Assembly: GCF_019399895.1 (NCBI RefSeq)
Contig: NC_091873.1
Coordinates: 1,000,001 to 1,064,000, forward strand
DNA: 64,000 nt
Source of the DNA: Cardiocondyla obscurior
Lineage: Eukaryota; Arthropoda; Insecta; Hymenoptera; Formicidae
Reading direction: 5' to 3'
A model generated the notes under the pieces. The model was not told the DNA's origin, did not search any database, and saw only the letters and a program-made list of their open reading frames with translations. The position numbers were made by a program, and so were the translations under genes. Of the stretch, positions 1-9,220 are shown one piece after another. Numbering within the stretch: position 1 is the first letter of the stretch; the number at the start of each line of letters is the position of its first letter.

Positions 1-137
1 AAACAAAAATTGCACGTGATTGAATTAATTTATTATATATAGTATTATATATAGTAATTTTTTAAATAAAATAATAAAAAATAAAGATATCTGGTACCAA
101 AACGAGCTATTAATTTGTTAAGAAAAATGATGCTTAC
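1..137 (-). repeat. downstream intron flank of exon module copy B
   Basis: On the minus strand this follows the donor of exon copy B. It contains the block GTTTTGGTACCAGATATC followed by T-rich sequence. The same block, with a few changes, occurs at 1857-1940 and at 3281-3352. The duplicated unit is therefore larger than the exon and includes roughly 70-100 nt of downstream intron. The copy is cut by the window start, so its full length is unknown. Confidence 0.7.
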
Positions 138-260
138 TCCTGGGTTGCTCCGCCGGTGCTAGATGCCTCTCCTAGGCCTCCTCCTCCTCTCAGCTCTGTT
201 AGGGACGTCAGGTTGATCTTCTTTCAACACGAGTGCGATAATTCTCCTCTAGATACTCAT
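138..260 (-). pseudogene. decayed exon copy B of a triplicated exon module
   Basis: Bounded on the minus strand by the acceptor CTGTTTCAG and the donor GTAAGC, with a CTAAT branch-point match about 25-30 nt before the acceptor. The exon is 123 nt (41 codons). In the frame shared with copies A and C it reads ...LKEDQPDVPNRAERRRRPRRG..., but two in-frame TAG codons (codons 4 and 34) break it. The other two frames are also closed. Compared with copy C, many codon changes in the motif are synonymous or conservative (AAA/AAG, GAA/GAG, CAA/CAG, GTC/ATT, AGG/AGA), so this frame was once under protein-level selection. I do not recognise the protein. The run of arginines looks like a nuclear localisation or nucleic-acid-binding patch. 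It lies 97 nt downstream of copy A, a normal short insect intron. A TAG-to-TIG change by RNA editing could in principle reopen it, but nothing here shows that. Confidence 0.6.
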
Positions 261-357
261 CTGAAACAGTAAAAAATTTTACCTGATTAGCATTTTCAAA
301 ATACTAAGTTGAAAGTCATTATACTTATATATTTATTTAAATAAAACTGATGCTTAC
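261..357 (-). other. 97-nt GT-AG intron between exon copies A and B
   Basis: Read on the minus strand it starts GTAAGCATCAG and ends in a pyrimidine-rich tract and CTGTTTCAG, with TGCTAATC in branch-point position. Length and signals are typical of short insect introns, which argues that A and B were consecutive or mutually exclusive exons rather than random repeats. Confidence 0.55.
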
Positions 358-471
358 CCTCGAGTTATTCCACCCAGGTGCAGTATCTTTTCTGAGTTTT
401 CTTTTCCTCTTAGAATATCCGGGATATTGAGCTGATTCTCTTTCAACGAAAGTCCTCATCTGGATCGCCAT
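358..471 (-). pseudogene. decayed exon copy A of a triplicated exon module
   Basis: Bounded by the acceptor CTGTTTCAG, with AACTAAC in ideal branch-point position upstream, and the donor GTAAGC. The exon is 114 nt. The first half matches copies B and C in one frame (LKENQLNIPDI), the second half in another (SKRKRKLRKDTAPGWNNSR, aligned to AERRKRPRKNIKYRQSNRK of copy C). The shift comes from one missing base near the middle. A TGA also lies upstream of the motif in the first frame. Read straight through from its first base the exon happens to stay open for 38 codons, but that frame is not the conserved one in the first half. Best read as a relic of a duplicated exon whose splice signals outlived its reading frame. 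Protein family unknown. Confidence 0.55.
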
Positions 472-540
472 CTGAAACAGAAATAATGTACTGGTTAGTT
501 TGGTAAAGACCAAATCTCAGTTAATATCTATATTCTACTC

Positions 541-1856
541 TAACAATAAGTATTATTCGACGCGTGCACAGTTCACCGTGCGTTTTAATGCTGGACGACC
601 GTCAACATATTCCAGCGCTCTCATGTAAACACCGTGCGAGCATACACTGCCTGTGCGGCTGACCTCGCTCGCTATACAACTCTCTATATAACATATTATT
701 TAGAATAATTTTTGGAACGAAAATTATGCTTCGATAAGACTCTCGGTAAAAGAAGCTGTAATATTGTGAATTAGTGACATGTATTGCATACACGAGTTAC
801 GTGAGACTATTTTAATTAATACTTTTTAATGGTTTTATTTTATATTATGTTATTATTACTGTACCATGAACAATTATTTTACGCCGCGTATCGAGACCTA
901 CTCGCGGCGCCCGCTGCACGGCTATCGTGGACGAGACAATAGCCAGACATCGTGTGCGCGAGCTACGCCGCCGAGCTTACCGAAGGTTGCACGTTTGTCG
1001 TAGGTCTGCTCACTGCGTCAGCTGCGTAGCCGGCCGTCGTGCACGAAGCAATGACCTCCACCGTGCGCGACTCGCGTGCACGGTGCCCGCTGTGTGTCGA
1101 CCATGTTTGGAGGAAACGGCGATGTGTACGCCGCGCGCGCGCGAGTCACGATATCGCCTGCGTTACCGACCACTGTTCGTCTCTCGTCCTCTACGCAGCG
1201 GTTATACGCGTTACACCGAAACTTTACGCCGAATATTGCACTCAACATCATCCCGAATATATTACGCGCTTCTAATTATCGAATATGTCGCGGTTTTCAT
1301 TACTTGATCGACCGAAAGAACTGAATATAATTCACGTAGAGATGGAGATGTGACTTACATTAAAGGAAAGATAGGTGCTCTTTGCGTTAAGGGGATGAAC
1401 AGAAGAAGGTATTATGCGTCGGGGATGCATCGTCATCCTTGAAATATGCGTAGAATTCCGATCCGAACCGGACGTCTCTTCCGCAGATCTTACTCGGTTG
1501 GCGGCCCGTGAGGAAGTGGAAAGGAGACGACGATAGCTCGGTTCGCGCACCGGCGCGCATGCGTAAGTCGCGCTATTCACACCTGCACGTACTCAACTAA
1601 TAAGAAATTTAATGCATAAAGCATGCACTTTGGGACGTCTAGTTAATTTAAATGTATATTTCTAATCGTAATTCATAATAAATAAATTTCTAGTTTATCG
1701 TAACTTTTTTCGTTGCTTCGGTTTCAAATATAAAACGTGTAATTTATTTTATTCAACACATTTAAATTAAATAATTTTATTACATTAAAGAAATTATTTA
1801 AATGTCGAACATTAATGTGTGTACTCTACTATATGGATAACGCATAATTATTTAGA
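541..1856. other. no gene seen; CpG-rich patch then AT-rich DNA
   Basis: From about 880 to 1290 the sequence is GC- and CpG-rich. Short overlapping open frames occur on both strands with no recognisable protein. From about 1600 on it is AT-rich and featureless apart from simple runs. No splice-bounded exon was found. Confidence 0.6.
1132..1143. repeat. (CG)6 alternating run
   Basis: Six uninterrupted CG dinucleotides inside the CpG-rich patch. Its survival fits low germline methylation, as is usual in Hymenoptera. Alternating CG tracts can adopt Z-DNA. Confidence 0.8.
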
Positions 1857-1940
1857 AAAAAGAATTCCACGCGATTTAATTTATTTTTTAGTAAAATAAT
1901 AAAACATAAAGGTATCTGGTACCAAAACGAGATAATCCTA
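1857..1940 (-). repeat. exon-less remnant of the exon module's intron flank
   Basis: Contains GGTATCTGGTACCAAAACGA (plus strand), nearly identical to the block beside copy B. T-rich and GCGTGGAATTC-like flanks also match the start of the window. No copy of the exon is attached, so either the exon was lost or only the flank was copied. It lies between copies A/B and copy C. Confidence 0.65.
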
Positions 1941-2299
1941 TCAAAAAAAAAATTGGTGTTACGCGTGAATTTGTATCAACAAAAAGTATACTTTAGTTGT
2001 CAATTGTACTGCGTCTAATTTTTTAAGAAATAAATTTTTACATTTATTAGATTATTTTTCGGCTTGGTCAAACATGCGTTTTTTAATAGCGACGATTTAG
2101 GAGCTCGAAACGATTAAGATCGAAATAGCGAAAACATATGTTCGAGCATCGACCTTGCTTGGTTTTTTCGTTTTGGAGATGCTTGAGTATTGCGAGCGCG
2201 TCAAAACAAACATAATAGACGAGCTTGGCCTTGAGCACGAACGCCTCCACAACTCGTCGTAAGAGAAGGACAGTGCGCAATTGACGATCGAACCTATTG
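1941..2299. other. no gene seen; region upstream of the promoter
   Basis: AT-rich to about 2080, then moderately GC-rich leading into the promoter. Nothing coding is recognised. Proximal regulatory sites may lie here, but only the CTCTCTC tract just downstream stands out. Confidence 0.4.
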
Positions 2300-2392
2300 C
2301 TCTCTCACTCTTTTAACGTGGTTGACTCTCTTGCTCTAAGGGCCGAAATCTCTAGCGTCAGTTTAGTCGCGGAGCTCGGGGCGTGAGGACAT
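2300..2392 (+). promoter_or_regulatory. Inr + DPE core promoter with upstream GAGA-type tract
   Basis: TCAGTT at 2358-2363 fits the arthropod initiator TCAKTY with A+1 at 2360. GGACAT at 2387-2392 sits exactly at +28 to +33 and fits the DPE consensus RGWYVT in every position. DPE function depends strictly on this spacing, so the coincidence is informative. I tested most other TCAGTY sites on the plus strand that lie in GC-rich context and none had a DPE at that distance; the minus strand was not checked fully. There is no TATA box near -30, as usual for DPE promoters. CTCTCTC at -60 to -54 resembles a GAGA-factor site, which often accompanies DPE promoters of developmental genes. Transcription would run to the right. 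Confidence 0.6.
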
Positions 2393-3136
2393 TTCGCAAT
2401 CGCTCCGCGATTACGCGTATTTTCGACCGCGGTTAGGATAATCTCGTATACAAATTAGTGTCGACGTCGTCGTGTCGGGAACGAACGATCATATTTTGCA
2501 CGTCTGAGCTATTGCACTCGTCGCTTTGTGCGTTATTTCGTGCCTCGAAAAAGTGCTTCGGGACGACAAGGTTATGGCGCCAACGGAGTGCACGGAGCGT
2601 CCGACCTGATATTAGCCGTGTGACGTCATCGAGCCGGGCAGCCATCATTACCGTCTCGATTCGCTTGCCATCTTCAGCTGGTTCCGGCGATTGTTATTGT
2701 CAGAGTGCGACATCTGCACTTTGCCTGTCTTCTTCGTCGCGGCCGAGGTTCTCATTCCGTTCCGAGGGAGTGATTTTTGAGGAACTTGAAGAAGATAAAG
2801 TGCGCGGAGAACATTTCAGATCGAGGACGACTCAAGTGCGGACCCGAAGAAAGTGAGCAACACAACAAATATCGAAACTGCAAATTTATTTATACAACAG
2901 ATGATCGTTCGTTGCGCTTCTTAGTTTTAATCGTTAAAAATCGCCGCGGTAAACCTCATTCTTTCGGTCGTCTTTCGAGTGATAGGGTTAGTAATTTTAT
3001 ATACTAAAAAAAAAAAAAAAAAGCAGTGTAATATAGTGTCAAATGACTTGAAGTGCTACAACAACGTCAGGATAATCCAGGATACTCCCACGGAACAAAG
3101 AGAGGATGAAAAATAACCTAACCGGAAGATACACAA
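2360..3136 (+). other. probable non-coding first exon (5' leader)
   Basis: Begins at the predicted initiator. The sequence is GC-rich to about 2860 and then AT-rich. A good donor, ACACAA|GTAAGT, ends the exon at 3136. A weaker alternative is GAA|GTGAGC at 2853, which would give a 493-nt exon. Short open frames (for example 2458-2856, 132 codons, Ser/Arg-rich) have no recognisable domain and are most likely upstream frames or chance in GC-rich DNA. A run of 17 A (3006-3022) lies within the longer form. The coding exons of this gene are not identified and probably lie beyond the window or among the weak candidates below. Confidence 0.45.
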
Positions 3137-3280
3137 GTAAGTCAATCGGCAACACGCTCTCGGTTGTCGATCACTCAATTGTAATTATTAATATAATTTA
3201 CTAATGTCCGAATGTAATGGCACGCGCGAATTGGGATTATTTGGAAAAAACAGTATGAGCGTAGCACGCATATGATTCTT
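3137..3280 (+). other. start of the putative first intron
   Basis: Follows the donor GTAAGT. AT-rich, with no further signal. The region to the right carries exon-module copy C on the opposite strand, so if both are real, copy C lies antisense within this intron. Confidence 0.35.
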
Positions 3281-3352
3281 TGAGTAATAAAAAATAAAAA
3301 TATCTTGTTCCAAAACAAGCTAATAATTTGTTAATAAAAATGGGATGGTTAC
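3281..3352 (-). repeat. downstream intron flank of exon module copy C
   Basis: On the minus strand this begins with the donor GTAACC and continues with ATTAACAAATTATTAGC and a GTTTTGGAACAAGATATT block. These are the counterparts of the flank after copy B, with scattered substitutions. Confidence 0.65.
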
Positions 3353-3471
3353 CTTGCGGTTGCTCTGCCGGTATTTGATATTTTTCCTAGGCCTCTTTCT
3401 TCTCTCAGCGCTGTCAGGAATGTCAGGCTGATCCTCCTTCAACGCGAGTACGTTAGTCCTCCGAAAAGTCA
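3353..3471 (-). CDS. exon copy C of the triplicated module, open throughout (orphan exon)
   Basis: The only copy with an unbroken conserved frame: VTFRRTNVLALKEDQPDI followed by PDSAERRKRPRKNIKYRQSN and RK. The frame's first base is the last G of the acceptor, so the exon would be entered in phase. Features: the shared LKEDQPDIPD motif, then a strongly basic segment resembling a nuclear localisation signal. The donor GTAACC is acceptable. The acceptor is TTTTAAG instead of the TTTCAG of copies A and B, which should weaken splicing; the CTAAT branch point is kept. No neighbouring exons of a minus-strand gene were found between here and 7 kb. It could be a surviving alternative exon of a gene extending left of the window, or the youngest of a set of dying duplicates. 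The protein family is not recognised. Confidence 0.35.
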
Positions 3472-6064
3472 CTTAAAACAGAAAAAAGTTTTACCTGATT
3501 AGGATTTTCAGAATACTAAATAATAGTACAATTTTTCTTACCCAAAATGCTAATAATTTAAAAAGAGAATGTCAATTACTTCACAATTTGTTCTTAACGT
3601 AATTAATTTAAAGAAGTGATAAATTAAACGGATGAACCGAAAGGCAGATGCGGCGTTAGCTGCGGCGACTTCTAGCTAACAATGAAACCCGCAGTGACGT
3701 CAAAACGATTGCTCGCCTTCGTTTATTGTTTTAATACTGCGATCGACATCTTTACGCAGCTTAACGCGTTACAAAACATTTTACACGCCGAATATAATAT
3801 TCAATATTTAATTCAATATATTAGTAAATGCTCCGTTACATTTTGTTCAATGCGATTCAGCATTTTTATCGGAATAAATTCGCGAACCCGGTCAATTACA
3901 TTATTTGACGACGTGTGTAACTGCGCGTTTCGCCGATAATAATTTTACGAGGCAAGGAGACTCGTATTTCGCGTCATGAAACGACAGTTAATGGTCGGCG
4001 CAGGCCGCGTTGTTTCAGAAAAGAACTGACGCATGTGCTGCGTATCACGCTATGTTGAATGTGCCGCGATTCCGACGCCGGCAATTGCGATCCTAATAAT
4101 GTCGCGAGCAGAGCGAAACGTCGGCAGCGGAGCGACAGCTTACAACGGCTTTTCCATTTTATTGCGTGATAAATCCCCGCGATACGCGATCGCTCGATAA
4201 AACGTCAGGGCTACACCGGGAGATCTTTCACGAAAATAACGCCTCTCGTGGCGGAGGAGCACGCGCGACAATGCGCGATGTCATCGAAATGCGAGGGCCG
4301 AAATTGCGCGTGAATTGCGAGGAGACGCGGAGACTGATAATTGCGTTTTCTAGACCGTCGCTCTCTCTTTCATCGGTGAAAACCGATCCGGCGCATTATG
4401 CGCGCGGCACGTTCTGAAAACTGCCGCCACGTGCCCCGCTTTCCGCTCATCGTATTTGCCTTTGATGCTGATGCAAGCGTAACGATGCTCGTTTACCGCC
4501 GTGTACGCCGTGCGCGCGGATAACACGGCAAAGCCGGCGGAAAAATACACGACGATCGCAGTGAATTTACGTACAAGTCGAGACGCGCCTTTTTCTATCT
4601 ACATTTCGCGAAAATTTTTATTCATACCGTTTGTTTCATAAGCTTCGCGTTTTATGCGACATGTTTGCGCGAATAAATCGCGAATTTTCGATTTATTTGC
4701 TTGATATTTTACGAGTACAATCACACCGCTGCGCTACCAAAGAATGTCGCGGAACGATCATTCGGCGGTCCGCAAATATTGCAGACGCATCTACGTATCC
4801 CCGTCATATGAGCGTAACTCAAGTACCGCGCGTCTGCGACGGGAAATAAAACGAAAAATGCCTCGTGAAACGGCGCTTCTTATGTGTTACGTGCATGTCG
4901 TACGCAAGCTTGGTACGTGTATCATCCCAATTGCAAGGAAATCAGTTGAATTAATTAACCGCGAGGCTAGAGATTTTCTCCCTCTTTGAAACCGGAATTT
5001 TAATAGAAATCTACACGGTCAAAATTATCGAGAATAATTTTACAATCGCGCGGCGACTCGTGTATTATAGATGAGTCCGCGCGCTCGTCGCGTCTCGCGG
5101 GACCGCCTGATTAAAACAAAGCAATAAAGAGTGGCCGATCGATACCCGCTTCGTTGTCGCCATAAAGTTATAACATATAAATCCCCGACTCGGCCGTTCG
5201 ATCGGACGAAAATCCCCGCCGTCGAGCCGGAATTTTATGCGACGACACCGGAGCACAGCCGCCACGTGACGCACCGTCGCCGCGCTATTTTTCTCCCGCC
5301 GTGTTATACGCGGATATGATTGGGTTTTTGCGTAAGCTCGACTGGCCATAAACCTCGCTTTTACGAGCCTGATTACGGTGGGGAGGGGCCCCAATATTGC
5401 GCCAGACCGCTCTTATCGTCGACGAGCTGCATCCGATGCAACGCGGTCAACAGCGCGAGATGCGGTAGCCGACTAACGCGTCGCGATTTTATTTGATAGA
5501 TCCTGCCGCAATATCGGAATATTTCATCTCAGCAATCACACGTTAATTAATTAACCACGATAGTCGCAGAGTGACGCAATAATCTTGGCTTGATACTGTC
5601 ACGAAGTTTTAATATAATAATTTTTTTGCACGACGGGAATGTAAAATAACGCAATTATTTTGACGCGATGTACCTCGCGTTGCGATATAGTCGGAGCGTA
5701 GCGGCAAGTACATTTTTGCTGCAGCACGGTTTAATCCATTACCAAAATTATGTTTCTAAACTTTTAATACCAACAGAGAATTTCATTTACGTATTAATAA
5801 TCGTTGTTGGCACGGGCGCGATGACGTATGGTGTAAAGTCGTCGCACATGTACGCTAAACACAAGAATCCATCGATTCCCCGAGCACCCTACAGCGGCAG
5901 AGGTAGCTAGGGCGCGATCTGGGCGAAAAGAGAGGGATGGAAGCCGGCGGTCTGAATTTACAGCATTTAATATCGGCAAAATGAAGTACGGCCGCGGGAG
6001 GAGAGCGGGTAAGGAGTTGCCGTTTTGCGGCGCCGATAAATTCATTTTATTGCCGCGGTTTGTA

Positions 6065-6096
6065 GGCGGGTGGTCTAACTTCGACCACCGCCCGCC
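6065..6096. repeat. GC-rich hairpin, arms GGCGGG-TGGTC / GACCA-CCG-CCCGCC
   Basis: The arms pair with a 3-nt bulge around a 6-7 nt loop (TAACTTC). Too short for a microRNA precursor; no function assigned. Confidence 0.6.
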
Positions 6097-6555
6097 GATG
6101 TGCCCGCGTGTATCTATCACGGTCTTTCCCGACGTATCACTCTTTTAAACACTCGTTTCGGATCTCGTGCGCGCTCCAGAAACACGTGTATTTTTTTCTG
6201 TAACTTTGCAGAGAATAAAAAAATTAAAATAAAATAAACTTGACGTATTGTTAATGTAACATAATTTGCTTTTGTCAGAATTATTTACGAGAAGCAATTT
6301 AAAAACTGATTATTTCAAGAGAGAATTCTTTCTTTCTTTTTTTTACCAAAGAATTAATTTTGGAATGTCACTCTAAAGTAATGATAATTTAATATTAGTT
6401 TAAATATTTGACAGTCGTATTTATAGCAATCGCAAAGAGAAGTCGAAGACGGGGTCGTTAAGATTTCGCAAGAAAACTTTAGAACCTCGTCGAGATGAGG
6501 GTTAATACCGCAATAATCCGGATTGTCGGGCTGCAGAATGACTCACCCCTTCGTG

Positions 6556-6604
6556 GCTCTTCCTTTCTTTTCTCTCTCTCTTTTTTTTTTCTTTTCTTTT
6601 TTTA
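6556..6604. repeat. pyrimidine tract (C/T-rich, almost no purines)
   Basis: Nearly pure T/C with a (TC)4 core and T runs. It could act as a polypyrimidine tract, but no convincing exon follows. Confidence 0.7.
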
Positions 6605-7313
6605 ACTAAATCTTAGCGCGCGTTGAGAGAGATTCGTTCAATTTATGAGACTTTGGCTTTAAGAGCGAGAAACTCGGCGAAGGATTAGCTTTTCCAAGCA
6701 ATTTTTTAGACTACTAGCGAATTTTGTGATTGGGGGAAGATAGATTTTCAGCAATTAACTGTCTTTGCAGCCACGTATTTATACAAAATATATTAAAAAA
6801 AAAAAAAAATAGGACTTACAGTGATAGCAATCAATTTACTTATCTTAAATTTTAAATACTATTCGCATTCGCGTTACGTCAAAGATAAATATGCGATAAT
6901 TACGGCGTAACTATTTATACGCACGGTCTGCGTTTCGTGTTGCGGTTATTTACGTTGCTAACGTGTGATTTGTGCCGACAAAGCGCAATTATAAAATATG
7001 AGACAATGTCGGCCTGAAAAATGCAGGCGCGCGCGTATTCATTTTAACAAGATTGAGTGGCAAACGCGCGGCGTCGAAACAACGTGTGCGGACACGATCT
7101 CGCGGCAACAAATGTACGATCCAAAATTGTCCGCGTTTCAACCCGATATTGATGTTTAATGTGACGTCGCGTAATTAATCTGTGACGATCCCGGCGGACT
7201 ACCAGTACTGCTTAATTAAAACGCACGCGTAATACGACGCGTATTATTTTCGCGTCTCGCGGTCGGGATGGTGCGCACGTTTCATTCCTTGTTAATTTTG
7301 TGTTCTCCGGCAG

Positions 7314-7334
7314 AACAACAGGCTGCTGGAAACC
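7314..7334 (+). other. candidate 21-nt microexon
   Basis: Upstream is a long pyrimidine-rich stretch with TTAAT as a possible branch point, ending GTGTTCTCCGGCAG. Downstream is a perfect donor, GTAAGTCAC. The 21 nt between (AACAACAGGCTGCTGGAAACC) are a multiple of three and open in all frames (NNRLLET in phase 0), so inclusion would not shift a reading frame. A second AG inside would allow a 13-nt form. Insect Hox and neuronal genes are known to use such in-frame microexons, but I cannot match this one to any. It lies 4.2 kb downstream of the predicted leader exon on the same strand and could be a second leader exon or coding. Confidence 0.35.
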
Positions 7335-8156
7335 GTAAGTCACTTTCGTGCTTTCCTGGTTTCTCGCAAAACGCGATGTACGGCCCCCCGGCCTTGTAGC
7401 TGCCGCGGTGTGGTCCGCGGCGATGATACTCTTTGATACATTTGCGGCGCATTTTCTTGTTGTAAAAATTTAAATGTCTGTATAATTACGAATGCTGTTT
7501 GCATGCGAGATTAGACGTCTACCGAATTACGCATTGGTCAGGGACTTTATAAACGAGCAGCTTAACTATTACTTGGCTATTTTCAACGGAGCTTTATTTT
7601 AATTATATTCAGAACGAGGCACTTAATTATTTTCTTCAGGTATTCGTGAGACGAGAACGCGCGTGATTAAAAATATGCTGACTCGTGACGACAGAAATAG
7701 AGTTTCGGTAAATTTGCTTTATCGTTTAAACGGTTAGATAAGATTTTGATCCTGTCCGCATTTAATCGCGCGGCTGCATTTTTCAGCTTTAATATCATTA
7801 AATGCTCGTGAAGGTAATGCGAATGCAGACTCATTAAAAACACACGCGTGACGAAATTTCTTCGCACGACTTAGCGGCATGCTGCCGTGAGAATCGCAGA
7901 ACCGGGTTGGTGTTTTATAACTGGCAGTCGTTAGTAATTGAGTGCTCCACCGAGTAGGAAACGCGACGGTCGACATTGTTCGCGGAAGGCGTCCGTTCTA
8001 CTGTCGGTCGTAAAGTGCGATTCACTTGAAACGGCGGCGCAGGCTGAAAGGTGAATTCGGAGTTTTACGTCTCTCCGTAAACATAAATCTTGCGGTATTT
8101 AGTGGCCGTATGTCTGTGCTTTTTATTTAATTACGCGGACAGGAGTAAAAAAAAAA

Positions 8157-8174
8157 ATATATATATATATATAT
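8157..8174. repeat. (AT)9 microsatellite after an A run
   Basis: Nine AT units directly after 11 A residues. Confidence 0.9.
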
Positions 8175-8746
8175 AATTATTACACAAGCTGGATAAAATT
8201 AGTGCGTTATATTTTTATAATTTAGTTTACTTTAAACAGAATTATTTTAAATTGCCTACAGAATTTAATGTTGCGGAAAAACGTGTCTATCGCGGCTTAT
8301 GATGCACAAATAATTTATCGTCAGACAAGTCGAGAACCTGTTATCGGAACGAGATATCTGCGCGTGTCGGCATTTTCGGAAGACGTGTCTGTAAAGAAAC
8401 GCCTCTCGATTCCCGGGTTGCGTTCTGTCGGAAGGGTAAGATCGCGCTCAGACAGCCCGGGGAAACATTAGGCTCGGTTTCGGGTTTGGAAATTCGATAA
8501 ACCCGTCCCGTCGCAGTCGGCCAATAATTCTGCGGCGATGCTTTCGCGCAGACTTCCGGCGAGTCGCGATATATCAGTCTCGGGGGTCCGGGGCGAGCCG
8601 GAACCGGAAACCGTCAATCATAGGACTAAGTTAACGCCGAGTTCCCTTCGCTCGCCACTCGCGAGCCCTGCGCACCCCGTACCACCATACGAATCGTTTT
8701 ATGGACCCCAACACGCCTCCATCCCTCCCGCGTTCTGCAACTCAGA

Positions 8747-8789
8747 CTTCTCTCTTCTCTCTCTCGCTTTCTCTCTCTTTTTCTCTCTC
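8747..8789. repeat. CT-rich microsatellite tract
   Basis: Interrupted (CT)n with TTT insertions; on the minus strand it reads as GAGAG repeats. Confidence 0.85.
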
Positions 8790-9198
8790 GTGCCGTCATC
8801 TTTAAAATATACTTTCTCGAAGTAAGCATCGATTTTTTCATAAATAACCGCCCACTTGATCGCCCGGCGACCGGTAAATCTCCCGATCTGCACCCTTACC
8901 TCCACTAGCCGCCTCTTTGGATCGTTTAATAGCGCGACGAAGCACACGTAGATACAGCGTAAAGCACTTTACGCGACAATGTAGCGGGATTATGTACAGC
9001 GCCAAGTATCATTATCAACTTGCGAGGGAGAAGGAAGAGGAAATTCCGCGATTACTAGCTGCGCGGGGGAGAAAATCTGAGGCAACTACCCTCGCATAAA
9101 ACGAATATTCAGGTATTATTTTAGTTCATATTAAAAAGCAGTCAGTCGCACGTTACCTTGAACACTCGCTGCCGCGCTGAAATGATAAACAAAACATT

Positions 9199-9220
9199 GC
9201 TCGCTCGCTCGCTCGCTCGC
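9199..9220. repeat. (GCTC)n tetranucleotide microsatellite
   Basis: Five and a half uninterrupted GCTC units. Confidence 0.9.

Larger units (their letters stand above)
3472..7313. other. no gene seen; mixed GC-rich and AT-rich intronic/intergenic DNA
   Basis: GC-rich stretches at about 3950-4500 and 5050-6110 carry only short overlapping open frames without recognisable domains. 6190-6420 and 6770-6860 are AT-rich. A hairpin and a pyrimidine tract in this block are listed separately. The last 40 nt, TTTCATTCC... to CCGGCAG, form the acceptor of the microexon that follows. Confidence 0.55.

Noticed and set aside
138..260. Rescue of exon copy B by A-to-I editing of its two TAG codons
   Set aside because: UAG is a favourable editing context, but no duplex-forming partner is evident nearby and ordinary pseudo-exon decay explains the stops.
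2458..2856. 132-codon open frame inside the predicted first exon
   Set aside because: Ser/Arg/Cys-biased and without a domain; more likely an upstream frame in a GC-rich leader than the gene's protein. Not excluded, but not supported.
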